Of a DNA stretch of 64,000 bases, positions 63,488 to 64,000 are shown piece after piece. Location: contig JBBIVA010000005.1 of NCBI GenBank assembly GCA_037439945.1, positions 1-64,000 on the forward strand. The letters run 5' to 3'. This DNA is from CALEUX01 sp037439945. Its GTDB lineage: Bacteria; Bacteroidota; Bacteroidia; Bacteroidales; Marinilabiliaceae. The notes under the pieces are model-generated. The model made no database searches, was not told the DNA's origin, and was given only the letters and a program-made list of their open reading frames with translations. Positions within the stretch are counted from its first letter, which is position 1; the number at the start of each line of letters is the position of its first letter. The position numbers and the translations under genes were made by a program.

Positions 63488-64000
63488 TTAAAAACCTGCC
63501 CTAATCCCAACAACAAAACTTTGAGATAAAATGGTATTATTGTTCATTCCTCCAAGAGGGTTACCAGTAGTTGATGCGATATCCCAGTTGGTTGTGTCTT
63601 CAGGATTTAATCCCAATTTAACAACATCCCCACCAAAAAGGAATGGGTTAATTACCTGTGTAAAAACTGATAATTTATTTATCTGTACCGACTTCAAAAT
63701 ATTTTTTGGCAAGTCATATGTAAGTGAAATATTTCTTACAGCAACATAAGAACCATCGTTATATTGCGTAGAAGGTACATTGTTTTCAACTGTTCCAAGA
63801 TTTGGCATTGGCCACCTTCCATTAGGGTTATCCCACGACCAAACGTCATTTTCTACCCGTCCATTGGGCCATATTCCTCCATATGAATTAGGATACCCGC
63901 CAAAATACTTTTGGCCTATCCTGGCAAAAATGAAAAAAGAAAGTTCTAAGTTTTTGTAGGTAAAATTATTGGTTATTCCCCCTGTCCATTTTGGTCTATT
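63488..64000 (-). CDS. susC: SusC/RagA-family TonB-dependent transporter, 3' part only
   Basis: 170 C-terminal residues; the gene runs off the right edge and its start is outside. The frame is open to the boundary. TGGITNNFTYKNLELSFFIFAR, PNLGTVENN, DGSYVAVRNISLTYDLPKNI and the final FVVGIRAGF are C-terminal beta-strands typical of SusC. It imports oligosaccharides across the outer membrane with TonB energy. Shares a transcript with susD. Confidence 0.92.
   Translation of the reverse strand, partial: NRPKWTGGITNNFTYKNLELSFFIFARIGQKYFGGYPNSYGGIWPNGRVENDVWSWDNPNGRWPMPNLGTVENNVPSTQYNDGSYVAVRNISLTYDLPKNILKSVQINKLSVFTQVINPFLFGGDVVKLGLNPEDTTNWDIASTTGNPLGGMNNNTILSQSFVVGIRAGF

Noticed and set aside
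39885..64000. Ulvan-degradation locus
   Set aside because: Rhamnose and uronate enzymes are compatible, but no sulfatase or ulvan lyase is in the window, whereas GH28, CE12 and GH105 point to pectin.
1..64000. tRNA, rRNA, CRISPR, prophage or intact insertion sequence
   Set aside because: None was recognised on reading both strands; no cloverleaf-like T-loop, transposase or integrase frame was seen. A covariance search could still find a small RNA missed by eye.

Overview
The window is AT-rich bacterial DNA from a member of the Bacteroidota, most like a marine or environmental Bacteroidales/Marinilabiliales (for example Prolixibacteraceae). This assignment is inferred from gene content, not from a database search. 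The signs are a SusC/SusD pair, a hybrid two-component sensor fused to an AraC output, TAnnTTTG-type -7 promoter boxes with a TTG about 20 bases upstream, weak Shine-Dalgarno sequences, DUF4301, and an OmpP1/FadL porin. No rRNA, tRNA, CRISPR array, phage or intact transposon was seen.

Bases 1-24,200 are mostly housekeeping: an RsmI-like methyltransferase, a membrane-Nudix fusion, purC, phoH, mazG, a tricorn-type protease, a FadL-type porin, DUF4301, a TPR / ComA-like / DUF368 (PopT-type) / aroE group, truA, a small unknown protein with pcm, a helical-repeat protein, msrA, rarA and kdsA.

Bases 23,492-34,590 form a sugar- or keto-acid-catabolic block. A GntR regulator diverges from genes for a complete 2-oxo-acid dehydrogenase complex (E2, E3 and a fused E1 alpha-beta), then a PHP-domain protein, a class II aldolase/SDR fusion and a zinc-type alcohol dehydrogenase. 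A perfect palindrome sits on the -33 box of the divergent promoter and is the likely GntR operator. No kinase or transporter lies inside this block, so its substrate is not evident.

Bases 34,717-39,682 are an L-rhamnose module: an AraC-type regulator diverging from rhaT, rhaA and a rhamnulokinase. Direct repeats spaced 21 bases apart abut the -33 box of the rhaT promoter and look like activator sites.

Bases 39,885 to the right edge are a polysaccharide utilization locus aimed at rhamnogalacturonan-like pectin: a GH43-like lipoprotein, a hybrid two-component sensor, GH115, PL22-like, GH2, GH28 and GH106 enzymes, rhamnose mutarotase (rhaM), a three-module GH105-CE12-GH43-like protein, SusD, and the 3' end of susC, which is cut by the window edge. 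Oligosaccharides would be imported by SusCD, trimmed in the periplasm (GH105/PL22 on unsaturated or uronate ends, CE12 removing acetyl groups, GH28 and GH106 on the GalA-Rha backbone, GH2/GH43/GH115 on side chains), and rhamnose passed through RhaM, RhaT, RhaA and the kinase. A 12-base element shared by the rhaT promoter and the GH43/sensor intergenic region suggests that both loci are co-regulated.

The least explained structure is in the gaps. A family of short ungapped repeats (about 45-60 bases, imperfect palindromes, several carrying a tiny open frame of the type M-x-R-x-P) sits just upstream of aroE, truA, the 18,855 gene, the tricorn gene, GH28 and rhaM. A recurring 18-base leader (AACTAAA...ACGRATG) is duplicated in tandem before GH28 and before the tricorn gene.
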